Assembly: GCA_035582835.1 (NCBI GenBank) | Contig: JAYKAV010003066.1 | Span: forward strand, 2,462,749 to 2,526,748 | DNA from: Phoebastria nigripes | Lineage: Eukaryota; Chordata; Aves; Procellariiformes; Diomedeidae | Length of the DNA: 64,000 nucleotides | Direction of reading: 5' to 3' | Part shown: one piece after another, positions 23,701 through 62,607 of the stretch | Numbering within the stretch: the first letter of the stretch is position 1 | How the letters are laid out: every line of letters starts with the position of its first letter | The notes under the pieces: model-generated | The model's database searches: none | Seen by the model: only the letters and a program-made list of their open reading frames with translations | What the model was told of the DNA's origin: nothing | Position numbers and translations under genes: made by a program

Positions 23701-25187
23701 CTAGCCTGTTGCCTCAGCTGCAGGAACCTAACACATTTTACATGCCAGAAAGTGACAAAGCTAAATGCACCGAATTATGTTTGTAACTGCTAATTAAGCA
23801 GGGGAAGACTACTACAGTCCCAGAAAATATTATCTCTGGTACCACTTAAAAACTATGCAGGCTGATTAGAAGACAAACAAAAGCAATTCTTCATTTAAGC
23901 CACAGCTATATTAAACAAGCTATACAAAGAATTCCCACTATAACATCAGTTCAACGCCACTTAAGTTGTGGATGCCAACCCTAAAAAGCAAGTCTGATAG
24001 TGCTGTAAGTCACTGTGCTCGCTAGACCAGAGCGAAAGAGCTGGATATTTGAACTGCTCAGTGCCCCTTGTGAGTGACACCTGTCAGGCTCAGTGTAACA
24101 GAGAAACTGAAGTACTGTCAACGACGATAAGGATATTTACTACCAAAGAAATGTTAGAAGAGTTTCAAAGGCCGTCATAATCTCCAGAATGAAGGCAGGT
24201 AACCATTCTCAACTGCTGCTTTATTCAGGAAATATTTTTGCCAGCTGCTGAGGAATTTTCCTTTGCTGCCAAAGCCACATTTCAGAAACTTCACAGTGTC
24301 GCATGACATGGCTTTCAAGGCAAGAAACCTAAAGCAAGGTAGCTATCAGTAAACAAGCAAGCCGCACTTCCTCGTAGAAGAGCCTTGCCGCACTAACCAC
24401 CCTTCTCATCAAGGCACTAAAATTTCTCTCTTCCAGCGACATTTCAGATTCCACTCAAGATACGGCAGGATGAAAGCCATTAAGTAAGGGAGCATTACAG
24501 GCCCTGTAGACAAGGGCTACTTCCCAGCAATGACACCAGTCTTTCCTGCGTTTCCGTGCCTTGTGAGAGGCGAAGGCGCGTCTTCGGGCTCTTCCCGGAG
24601 CGCTGTCCCTACATTCAGCGCAGACGCCGAGATGAGCGCTCCCGGCCGCTGCATGGTTCCCCCTCCCCAAGCACAGCAGCCGCCGCCGCCTTCCCTCCAC
24701 CCTTCCCCTCGTACCTCCCGCAGCTGCCAGAGGTTCCCGGGCGCCGCAGGGTCCCGGTGCAGGGAGGCGGAGGGATGACCTCCCCAAAGGACCCGACGCC
24801 TCCCAGCAGCCGGGCGCTGCGGCCGGGGACCCCCGCGGGCGGACCTGCCCCCCCACCCCGGCCAGGCCTGCCCCCCGGAGGCCCGGCGCCCCCCGGAGGC
24901 CCGGCACCCCCCGGAGGCCCGGCACCCCCCGGGGCAGAGCTACCGCCCCGGAATGGCAACAGCAGGTGGGAGCCCGCGGGCGGGTTTCCAGTTACAGCCG
25001 GCGCGCAGGTGCCGCCGTCCAGCGCCGCCGGCCCTGGGGCCGCCCCAGGCCGCGGCGACCCCCCCGCGCCGCGCCGCCCCGCTCCGCTCCCCCGCCGGGC
25101 GCCGCAGGCCGCGGCTGCACTGCCCCCCTCCTTACCGAGCAGGGCGGCCGCCGCGAGCAGCCCCCGCGCGCCTTGGGCCCGAGCCAT
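5633..25187 (-). CDS. LAMP1: LAMP1 gene (lysosome-associated membrane glycoprotein 1), nine coding exons
   Basis: Joined exons (minus strand): 25136-25187, 15519-15634, 13928-14141, 13661-13822, 9654-9907, 7810-7934, 6766-6835, 6425-6595, 5633-5772. The product is a type I membrane protein of about 433 residues: signal peptide (about 1-22), first luminal domain, Pro/Thr/Ser hinge, second luminal domain, one transmembrane helix, and a short tail ending GYQTI. That tail is the tyrosine-based AP-sorting signal for lysosomes. Each luminal domain has four cysteines, as the LAMP fold needs for two disulfide loops. I count 17 N-X-S/T sequons, 8 before and 9 after the hinge. The protein lines the lysosomal membrane and takes part in lysosome positioning and fusion. 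Summed exons give 1304 bases, two too many, because exon 6 carries an apparent TG insertion near 7920. LAMP2 is excluded by the GRTP1 and CUL4A neighbours. Confidence 0.93.
5773..6424 (-). other. LAMP1: LAMP1 intron 8
   Basis: A 652-bp intron with GTAAGA at the 5' end and CTTCAG at the 3' end on the minus strand. One isolated N lies at 6254. Nothing else is recognised. Confidence 0.85.
6425..6595 (-). CDS. LAMP1: LAMP1 exon 8: second luminal domain
   Basis: The exon encodes 56 whole codons from PKFEASNNSMSELRATVG to DGDKFGA, with split codons at both ends. It contains the third cysteine of the second luminal domain (SYKCSAEE) and one sequon (NNS). The acceptor is TTACACAG and the donor CAG|GTAAGA. 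Confidence 0.95.
6766..6835 (-). CDS. LAMP1: LAMP1 exon 7: second luminal domain
   Basis: A 70-bp exon encoding NASTEKFFLQGVNVSTTLP and SEAK plus one base. It contains sequons NAS and NVS. The acceptor follows an unusually long T tract (AAAAG| after about 18 T on the minus strand, with A-rich flank). The donor is AAAAG|GTAGGG. Confidence 0.93.
6836..7809 (-). other. LAMP1: LAMP1 intron 6
   Basis: A 974-bp intron between exons 6 and 7. A short G-rich stretch lies at about 7049-7080. A small alternating TA/TG/AC patch lies at about 7600-7635. No gene or repeat is recognised. Confidence 0.8.
7810..7934 (-). CDS. LAMP1: LAMP1 exon 6 with apparent 2-bp frameshift
   Basis: The exon starts after a clear CCTCTTCTCTCATAG acceptor and ends TTG|GTAAGA. 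The conserved protein begins (V/M)GLD then LNFIP, continues through GTCDNTSAFLNLTFEKT and ends FRFAL. Exon 5 ends in phase 0 and exon 7 starts in phase 0, so this exon should be 123 bp, but it is 125 bp. Read from the acceptor, the frame gives VGLDVC and then a stop. Downstream codons from LNF onward are in the other frame and intact. The extra two bases sit in a TGTGTG run (positions about 7918-7923). Everything else in the gene is intact, so a sequencing or assembly error is more likely than a null allele. Confidence 0.85.
7935..9653 (-). other. LAMP1: LAMP1 intron 5
   Basis: A 1.7-kb intron with a T-rich tract (A run on +, about 9635-9648) just downstream of the exon 5 donor. No repeat family, exon or RNA gene is recognised. 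Confidence 0.75.
9654..9907 (-). CDS. LAMP1: LAMP1 exon 5: hinge and start of second luminal domain
   Basis: The exon encodes 84 codons plus two bases. TECAED carries the last cysteine of domain 1. Next comes a Thr/Pro/Ser-rich hinge with three TSQVPT units, then PAVGKYNVTGPNGTCVLAYM, the opening of domain 2, and YLKKDEK at the donor. Three sequons (NVT, NGT, NIT) follow the hinge. In LAMPs this hinge is a mucin-like O-glycosylated spacer between the two luminal domains. The donor is AAAAG|GTACCT. Confidence 0.95.
9789..9842 (-). repeat. LAMP1: 18-bp coding tandem repeat in LAMP1 hinge, three copies
   Basis: Three perfect adjacent 18-bp units occupy 9789-9806, 9807-9824 and 9825-9842, with a partial unit at 9783-9788. 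On the minus strand each unit encodes a six-residue period Thr-Ser-Gln-Val-Pro-Thr. Perfect identity between copies, including third codon positions, points to recent unequal exchange or slippage. Chicken LAMP1 as I remember it has a single unit. Confidence 0.95.
9908..13660 (-). other. LAMP1: LAMP1 intron 4
   Basis: A 3.75-kb intron. It holds A/T homopolymer runs near 12340 and 12590 but no recognisable mobile element or exon. Open frames such as 11747-11977 on - are low-complexity hydrophobic translations of T-rich DNA. Confidence 0.75.
13661..13822 (-). CDS. LAMP1: LAMP1 exon 4: first luminal domain
   Basis: The exon encodes 53 whole codons from EVKRVSHKTTIQAYMGTKYR to NGTFSMN, with split Gly and Lys codons at its ends. 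It contains the third cysteine of domain 1 (YRCIN) and sequons NIT, NVT and NGT. The acceptor is TTTTTACAG. Using the donor A|GTAGGT makes the Lys that joins TECAED of exon 5; the neighbouring AG/GT alternatives break the frame. Confidence 0.95.
13823..13927 (-). other. LAMP1: LAMP1 intron 3, 105 bp, frame-preserving and stop-free
   Basis: This minimal intron has GTAAAA at its 5' end and TTTTTACAG at its 3' end. Its length is 35 codons, and the frame entering from exon 3 runs through without a stop into exon 4. Retention would insert 35 residues with six cysteines into the first luminal domain. Confidence 0.9.
13928..14141 (-). CDS. LAMP1: LAMP1 exon 3: first luminal domain
   Basis: The exon encodes 71 codons from FAHFFLPQNATVEPQSSCGK to LFHNSTA plus one base. 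It carries the second cysteine of domain 1 and sequons NAT, NTS, NFS, NLS and NST. The acceptor is TTCTACCCCACAG and the donor CAG|GTAAAA. It is almost identical to remembered chicken LAMP1. Confidence 0.96.
14142..15518 (-). other. LAMP1: LAMP1 intron 2
   Basis: A 1.4-kb intron. It contains a near-uninterrupted C tract at 14384-14403 (G tract on the LAMP1 strand). No exon or mobile element is recognised. Confidence 0.8.
14384..14403 (-). repeat. G-tract in LAMP1 intron 2 (C8-A-C11 on +)
   Basis: Eight C, one A and eleven C on the + strand give a 20-base G-rich run on the transcribed sense strand, able to form a G-quadruplex in DNA or pre-mRNA. Length is likely to vary by slippage. Confidence 0.85.
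15519..15634 (-). CDS. LAMP1: LAMP1 exon 2: signal peptide end and start of first luminal domain
   Basis: The exon encodes FLQASSSFEVKDSSGKVC through FSVEYKSSGQKE, including the first cysteine of domain 1. There are two nearby acceptors. Only the distal one (AACAG| ending at 15635) joins exon 1 in frame and gives LLGFLQA before the predicted signal cleavage. The nearer TTTTTACAG| would shift the frame to an early stop. The donor is GAG|GTAAGG. Confidence 0.92.
15635..25135 (-). other. LAMP1: LAMP1 intron 1 (9.5 kb)
   Basis: The large first intron. The 5' part (about 24.5-25.1 kb) lies within the CpG island and is very GC-rich. The remainder is AT-rich single-copy-looking DNA with isolated N bases near 20139, 20402 and 22609. 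I see no LINE, SINE, RNA gene or alternative exon that I could defend. Confidence 0.75.
24877..24930. repeat. GC-rich 18-bp tandem repeat, three copies, in LAMP1 intron 1
   Basis: Three adjacent 18-bp units beginning GGAGGCCCGG occupy 24877-24894, 24895-24912 and 24913-24930. The first differs from the others at one base. It lies about 200 bases downstream of the exon 1 donor. Confidence 0.9.
25136..25187 (-). CDS. LAMP1: LAMP1 exon 1: start codon and signal peptide
   Basis: The ATG at 25185-25187 opens MARAQGARGLLAAAALL, then one base of a Gly codon and the donor CTCG|GTAAGG. Joined to exon 2 it continues GFLQASSS, giving a typical short basic n-region, an Ala/Leu core and a small-residue cleavage zone. 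The exon lies in a CpG island immediately downstream of a dense promoter, supporting this start. Confidence 0.92.
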
Positions 25188-25291
25188 AGCGGGGGCAGGG
25201 GACGGGGCGAGGCGGCACCGGCGGGAGCGCGGAGAGGGGGCGAGGGCGGCGCGGGGCGGCGGCGCTCGGGAGACTGGCGACGACCCCGGCC

Positions 25292-25303
25292 GGTCATATG
25301 ACC
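25292..25303. promoter_or_regulatory. LAMP1: Palindrome GGTCATATGACC in LAMP1 promoter
   Basis: A perfect 12-bp palindrome with a CATATG E-box core, about 105 bases upstream of the LAMP1 ATG. Its flanks (GTCA...TGAC) are those of the CLEAR consensus, with the central CACGTG replaced by CATATG. A bHLH-Zip binding role is an inference. Confidence 0.6.
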
Positions 25304-25305
25304 TC

Positions 25306-25313
25306 TGACGTCA
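25306..25313. promoter_or_regulatory. LAMP1: Full CRE palindrome TGACGTCA
   Basis: A perfect cAMP-response element palindrome 119 bases upstream of the LAMP1 ATG, the binding site of CREB/ATF family factors in CpG-island promoters. Confidence 0.75.
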
Positions 25314-25332
25314 CACGGCCCGCCCGGGCGCC

Positions 25333-25342
25333 GTCACGTGAC
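25333..25342. promoter_or_regulatory. LAMP1: CLEAR element GTCACGTGAC
   Basis: A perfect match to the 10-bp palindromic CLEAR consensus recognised by TFEB/TFE3/MITF, about 146-155 bases upstream of the LAMP1 ATG. LAMP1 is an established member of the CLEAR lysosomal gene network in mammals, so position and gene identity reinforce each other. Confidence 0.85.
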
Positions 25343-25389
25343 CCACGCGCTCAGCGCAGCCGGCGCCCCGGCGAGGGAGGTGGGCGGGA

Positions 25390-25399
25390 TCTCGCGAGA
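25390..25399. promoter_or_regulatory. LAMP1: CGCG element TCTCGCGAGA
   Basis: A perfect 10-bp palindrome of the CpG-island promoter class bound by BANP (and earlier assigned to Kaiso/ZBTB33), about 205 bases upstream of the LAMP1 ATG. Binding of BANP to this motif is known to be methylation-sensitive. Confidence 0.75.
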
Positions 25400-25403
25400 G
25401 CAG

Positions 25404-25428
25404 GGGGCGGGGCGGGGCGGGGCGGGGC
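25404..25428. promoter_or_regulatory. LAMP1: Tandem GC boxes
   Basis: Overlapping GGGGCGGGGC repeats (period 5) next to the CGCG element form a cluster of SP/KLF sites. The G runs can also form a G-quadruplex on the + strand. Confidence 0.7.
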
Positions 25429-25970
25429 TCCCCCGCGCTCCAACGGCCGCCCCTGAGGCGGGGGGGGCGGGCCCGGGGGCGGGGCTGCGGCGCCGCGGTG
25501 TTGCGAGAGGGGATGAGTGCGGCCGCAGGCGTCCGGAGGTGCGTGTGTGTGCGTGCGCACCTGTGTGAACGCGGGTGGGTGGCTTTCACGCGTGCAAACG
25601 CGCGTGGAGCGGGCCTGTGCCTCGGTACGGGCGCAGGTGTATGTATCGCACCTGGAGTCCCTCGGGCGCACGGCCGGTGCACGGCGGCGGGGCGGCGGCG
25701 GCTGCGTATGCCCGCTCTGCAGGGGCAGGCGCACGCTTGCTGCGTGGGATCGCGTGCAGGGGTGCACGCGGGTGCACTGCACCGTCGTCACAAGCTGCTG
25801 CGGTTCAGCCACAGGCCCCTCTCACCGCCAGCCCTAACGCGTGGGCCCAGGGCTTCTCAGGGCCCCGTTCCTAGGGGTCAGGGCCCGCCATGGGCTGAAG
25901 ACAGCCGTGGCTCGACCTTGGGCTCCGCGGCCCCGAACAGGCCGCCTGCCCAGTCCTCACCCGCAGCACG

Positions 25971-28900
25971 GATGTTTGGCAATGGGCATTCGGAGGTTTG
26001 GGGTCTTTCTGTGAGCTGCTGTACGTCTTATCCCTGTAACTCGTGTCGGATGAGAGCTGCGAGGAACATCGTGGCCCAGGTCAGCCTTACCAGCTCTAGG
26101 CGTTTAACTGTGGTTCCCAGCGGGGAATGCAGCACGGGCACCCCAGTGTTAAAGGGGAGGTGATAGAGGAGGGTGAGAAATGGCTTCGGTGAGCCATTAA
26201 CCCACCTAAGTTCTGTATTGCCTCCAGAATATGTTTCTTCCCACTGAGTTTAAGGGCAGTCTAAGGTGAGTGCAGTCATCTTGCCTAGAATTAATCCAGT
26301 CCCAGCTGTATAAAAGCACTGGAAGTTAATTATCTCTGAAGTGATGCGTATGTGTATACCCGTATATACATATAATCCACATACGTGTTCCAAGCCAAAA
26401 CGGGGACTGTAATGACTTGCGGTTGCATGGGTAAAATTAATGGCTCCTTCACATAGTTTCTGATGTTGTCTGATGTTTCTACAAACAAGAGTTTTAAGAA
26501 ATCCCTTTTTTTTGGAGATGACTAGAAAAAAAGAGGTGAAGTTCATCTATCAGCTTTGTCAGATGTTAGCATAGTAATGGAGATACAGATCCCAGGCCAT
26601 TTGATCACTTTGTAATTCAATGCTCTTTCTTATCTAAGCTGTTCAGGATATCCTTTCTTCATCTGAAACCTCAGAAGTACTTTTTTTGCTACTGAAATCC
26701 TATTTCAAGTACTACTGGAAAGTGTGCCAATAGCAGGGTGCTTCTGTTTTCTCAAAATGACTGCCATGTCATCCTTCTCCTCATTACAGTGTACTCCAGA
26801 TTAATCAGCTCTGAGACAGAATCCTTTATGCTCCCATGCTGCCTTCATACATTTTTACTTAGAACCAATTTGAAATGCAAGTTAGCTACTACCAGCTGCT
26901 AAAGTCAAGTCCAGCTACTCTAAACTTGATGACCTTTCTCTGATGTTTGTCTCAGTTCACTTACATTTCCTATTTCCCCAAAACATCCTAGGGAAGATTA
27001 TTCGCTCTTCAGGGTGGCTTGGGGATCTGTCTTTCTTTTTCAATGCTATTGCTACAAACAGACATTTCTTTCTTAATGCTGCATTTTTATCTGTGCATTT
27101 TTAGAGACAGAAATGTTTTATTTTAGTTTGTTTTCTTTTCCTTGCAGCACTTCTAGCAATCTTTATTCTTGCCATGTATTGCCAAAAGCAGAAGTTAGTC
27201 AGCTTGAAAAAGGACATAAGGAACAGCTCTTGTCAAGTGTTTGAGTGAGTCATTTGCAGAGGAGTTGAGGTTAATGGAGGTGGGACATCAGCTATTCTCA
27301 TTTTTTGATCACTGTTCTTGGAACCTGCACCGGGAGTGGAGGAAGGTCTGCGGACTACTTGAAGTCTGCCAGGAAACAAAAGAGAGAGGGAGGCCCAATG
27401 TCAGGTTTAAACTTGCTGTGCAGTAGTCTGCCCCTCTACTGGAAAACTGGTGTCTATAAATTGAAAAATGACATATACTTGGATAACTACCAATTAATAT
27501 CAATATGTAAGTTGCATCAAGCAACAATATTGTGGCAAGAAATTGGCAAGTAAAGAACATAAGGCTCTCAGCAGAGAATGATGTTGATCTTACTTGCTGT
27601 GGATCATTAGCTTACTAAGCCTTTTTATAGTGGTGTAGAGACTGCACAAAACCCAATCTCTATGTCATTGTCAGCAGAAATATTACCAGGATGTTTGTTA
27701 GCCTGCTTTCCTGATGAAATAAGTCCTATGCAACCCTCTTGGCCATCAGCCTCACTGCTCAATAACTTGTTGGCCAACATCAATCAAACTTGATAGCAGG
27801 GTAAGACATAAACAAACATGAAGTTACAGCTTCTGTAAAAGGTGGTATATACACAGCCCGGAGATCCAAATTAGTGCCGTCACCATGGGAAATGTAGTCC
27901 ATATGCAGCCCTTACACATGTTGTTTGACAGAGCTGCTGCCCAACGAACCCACACACAGTTCCAGATTAACCATGGTACACCTCCTGGCCCTGAAGAGCC
28001 ACGGATGCAGAACAGCTGCTTATGGGGAAGAACATGGGAAATACCCACAAGATCTAGGAGCCGTTACTACAACACAAACTGTTCTGCAAAGTCGAGGCAG
28101 AATACTAGCGTGGAAGACAAAGTACAGCTTGGGAATTTTTACCAGGAAAGAATTTCCACGAAACGTGACTCTTTTTCCTGTAGCCTTTTGCAGTGTATTA
28201 NCTGACTTCACTGGTTTATTTTCCTTCTGAAGAGACTGGCTAGGAATAGATAACCAAGGTTATAGTACAGAGTCTGCTCTCCCTCACACACCTGCCAAAG
28301 ATAATAAACCTACAAATAGGTCTATCTGCATAACAAATCGATGCACTAAACTTGCCTGAAAGGTGTGTAATTTTTTTCCAAAGATGCGTAGCACAAAGAA
28401 AGGAAGAAAGAAGCTGCAGCAGACCAAGGGAGTTAAATGATAAGCCCAGGTTCAGGTAAAGAAATACAGGGGAAGCTAAAATACGGAACTAAGAAAACAG
28501 GGCACAAGGAGCGGGCAGGAAGGAGGCTGTTGGTGGCTGGTAAGGAGAGCTCTAATTGCTAGACTTGGGAAGCACCTGCAAGTCAGCCATCAGCCTGCAT
28601 TCTCACACTTGCTTTCCCTCCAGAAACATTGGGCTAGATGACGGGGTGTCACATTTAGGAAAATTGCTTTTTAAATACATGTAACGTATATCTGCATGAG
28701 GTATCTGAATGTTTAAATTAAACTGAGTTGAATTGGAAAGTTCAGTTAAATTGGAAGGTTTTGGTAGGATTGGAGAGCCCCTACCAGTATCCCAGATTCC
28801 TGCTGTTATTTTTGTCATTCCATAGAAGCTGCTACACAATTTGTTCCAAGGACGCTGAATTGCCAAAATCCAGGTTTTCAAGACATCTTCTGAACAGAGA

Positions 28901-30009
28901 TGCACTACAGAGGAAATCTGTTACTTTGCTACAACCTGATGTCTTCAACACTGGGTGATCATCCAGGAAGAAATGTTTAGCAACCTCTGCCCTGTGGGCA
29001 CAAATACACTCGGGGTGATGTGAACCAAATAGCCGACATCAAACCAACAACTGTTTGAGATTGGATGCTCAGCCAAATTCTATCACCAGCTATCAAAGAG
29101 CAACCAAATCCAGCTATTTTGCTATGAAGAAATGATTACCATGCTGACTAATAAACTAACTGCTTACCTTTGGTTCAGCACATGCAAAATCCCAGGAAGA
29201 GAAATTTGAGGAAATCAAATTAAAAATGAGGACCTGAGAAAAAGAGTCACGATCACCTGGCCTGTCCATCTCTCCCATAGCTTTTGAACCTCTGAAGGCA
29301 CTTTCAGACCAATTTGGAAGAGTAAAAAACTTCAGAGATTGTTACATTCTCTGTAGGTTTGGGNGGTAAGGGGATGGGTGGAGATCAGCAGCTGGATAAA
29401 GGAGAACAAAACCAATGCTCCCACAAGCAGAAAGGCAGAACTAAGCAGAAAAACCCTCTGCAGTACTGCTGCTTGAGATTATTTGCGGGGGATGATACAG
29501 TAGGGGACAAAGGGCATACATCACAGAAAGACAGGCTTCATTATTTCCACTGCTCGTGGAACAACTCATTTTTAATTGCTATACCAGAGTAATTTGGCCA
29601 AAGACTTCTAGTCTATGGCAATTAAGAAAAACCGCACATCTCAGCACTTTTAATCAATTAACATCACTTCAAAAGGCAGAACCATTTCAGTCATCTTCAG
29701 GATAAGATGCTTTTAATCTATTGTTTAAAACCGTTGAACCAGGAAGTTGGGGTTCAGAAAGGGAAGGCAGTACACATTCACTGCTTGGTATCAGTTACTG
29801 CATACTACTGCCAGCTTTCTGTGTGGATAAAGCCTCTGCCCATGACATTTCTGTGAGGCACATACTCGTTTTAAAAGTCTAGTAAGATGGATCTGGTCGG
29901 CTTCCTTATGCATAGAAAGTGAATTACAAGGTGAATGGTATAATTAATACTGAAGAACAAACTGCACAAATAAACTGAAGTGCCACATCCTCACAAAGGC
30001 TAAGAAATT
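25971..30009. other. Intergenic DNA between LAMP1 promoter and CUL4A 3' end
   Basis: About 4 kb with no gene I can support. The stretch 27870-28200 is open in more than one frame on both strands but shows no splice sites or homology I recognise. N bases occur near 28201 and 29364. It may hold upstream regulatory DNA of LAMP1. Confidence 0.55.
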
Positions 30010-31518
30010 AATATTTAATATGCATCAAAGATTTTATTTGCATTAACTGAAGATTCAAATATTAAAATAAGTCTACATTAAATTACAATATTAAATATTT
30101 TTTAAATACAATAAACTAAATGTGTTTAGTTTCTAAACACAAAGGGAACAAAAATAATTCAGAAGAATGCAATACAATTAATGACACCAGATGACAGAAC
30201 AAGGACTTTAATATGTAAATCCACAAGATGTCAACTCTTAGCAATGTTTACTTTAAGAAGAGGTGGTGGCCTTTTAATTGATGCACAAAACCCATGTTAC
30301 ATAAACTTAGTAAGGTATCTCTCAAGAAAATACTGCTCAGTTAAATTCTCATTTATGCCATGATCAAAACTCCTTTGGTAGCTCTTTTTCAGAATGAAAC
30401 ACACCAGTACGCAAATCCCGAAAATAAACAGAGTCTTGTAAGTATTACCACAAAAGGTGTCTTCCTTATAGTTACAATTATCTAACAGATCTACAGTGTC
30501 TTTCATTCTTTAATTCAAATCAACTTACATATATACAATATGTAACAAAGTACTCACAAAATCCTTAGTCTTTCAAGACAAAAAACTATACTTTCACAAT
30601 ATCGAGACCATAAAAGTCTTTTTTAAAAAAAGTTTTTGTTTTTTTAAACTGGAGCACGCTGTACAGTACGTTCCCTGTATGTTATTTTAAAGGCAAAACT
30701 AAACATTACGGCAATTATATAAACAGTGATAAACACCAGTTGCCCTAAAATGAGGTAGGGCCTCTTTGACTCAGATCTAATCTTTGCCACCCAAGCCAGC
30801 AGAAGTAGTAATAAAATAATAATCCATATTTTAGCTAAATAATCCAACAACTCACTACACACATGAACGCAGTTGACCTCTTGGCACTTCAAGGATCTCA
30901 CTTCAAAACCTGATTTATCCAAACCAGACTGAAGTTTATAATAATTTGAAAGAAAATTAACTGAACACAAGTTTAAGGGTTTTCATGGTGCATAATTTCA
31001 AAAATTCAGTGTATTTCAACAAGACTGCTTGTACTAAGTGTTCATCAATTAAGGGTTTTTAAAAAGTTACCCAAGTTGTCACTGTAGCTAAAGAATGCAG
31101 CATATAGGGTCTTTATGGATGCAGCGAGGAACACATAAATGAAGAAATCAGACTTGCATCCATCACAGAAGTATTTCTCACACAGGTAATTTTACCTTTC
31201 CATCCAACTTCAATGACAGTGTTAAACAAAACTGTAAAACTAAATTTTGAAGAACCCAAAAGAGCAAAAGAGTAACTAAAAGAAATAAAAATATGACGTT
31301 TAAAATTTGTAAGGAGTCTTGACAAGGATGATCAATTAACATGTCATTTTGCTTCTCTTCCACAGCAGTGCATGCAGCTGGTTGAATAATATACATCAAC
31401 CTGAAATCTGCTAAAAGGAAAGTCTGGAACAGCATAGGTATTAGGTGTCCTGAAGATATACGTGGATGATTTTGGTTTTTATTTTTTGGGTTTTTTAAGT
31501 AAAAGTATTTCTTCTTCA
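30010..31518 (-). other. CUL4A: Probable CUL4A 3' untranslated region
   Basis: AT-rich sequence following the CUL4A stop on the minus strand up to a candidate poly(A) signal at 30033-30038. Short frames here (30644-30970, 30297-30506) contain single hydrophobic stretches but have no exon structure or known relatives that I recognise. The extent is inferred. Confidence 0.5.
30033..30038 (-). terminator. CUL4A: Candidate CUL4A poly(A) signal
   Basis: TTTATT on + reads AATAAA on the CUL4A strand, in the context GCAAATAAAATC, about 1.48 kb after the stop. Another AATAAA about 35 bases after the stop (near 31480) is too close to be the main site. Confidence 0.45.

Positions 31519-62607
<31,089 letters not shown>

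Larger units (their letters stand above)
24540..25970. promoter_or_regulatory. LAMP1: CpG island spanning the LAMP1 promoter and exon 1
   Basis: G+C and CpG density rise abruptly at about 24.54 kb and fall again near 25.97 kb, in contrast with AT-rich flanks. The LAMP1 start codon (25187) sits inside. No TATA box is evident upstream of it, fitting a housekeeping TATA-less promoter with dispersed starts. Long overlapping open frames on both strands here are a by-product of few AT-rich stop codons. Confidence 0.9.

Noticed and set aside
5633..25187. LAMP2 instead of LAMP1
   Set aside because: The neighbouring GRTP1 and CUL4A match the 13q34 block, and the protein follows chicken LEP100/LAMP1 closely with a GYQTI tail. 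LAMP2 would adjoin CUL4B and have alternative last exons.
24556..25308. 250-codon + strand frame antisense to LAMP1 exon 1
   Set aside because: A GC-composition artefact that includes the 18-bp tandem repeat; the real gene is on the other strand.
25498..26163. 221-codon + strand open frame upstream of LAMP1
   Set aside because: It lies in the CpG island, where stop codons are rare. Low-complexity Ala/Arg/Gly/Pro translation, several overlapping frames on both strands, and no splice or homology support. A divergent non-coding transcript is possible but not shown.
30644..30970. 108-codon minus frame with a hydrophobic segment downstream of CUL4A
   Set aside because: It falls in the likely CUL4A 3' UTR. 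The hydrophobic run comes from A/T-rich codons (Ile/Leu) and no conserved protein is recognised.
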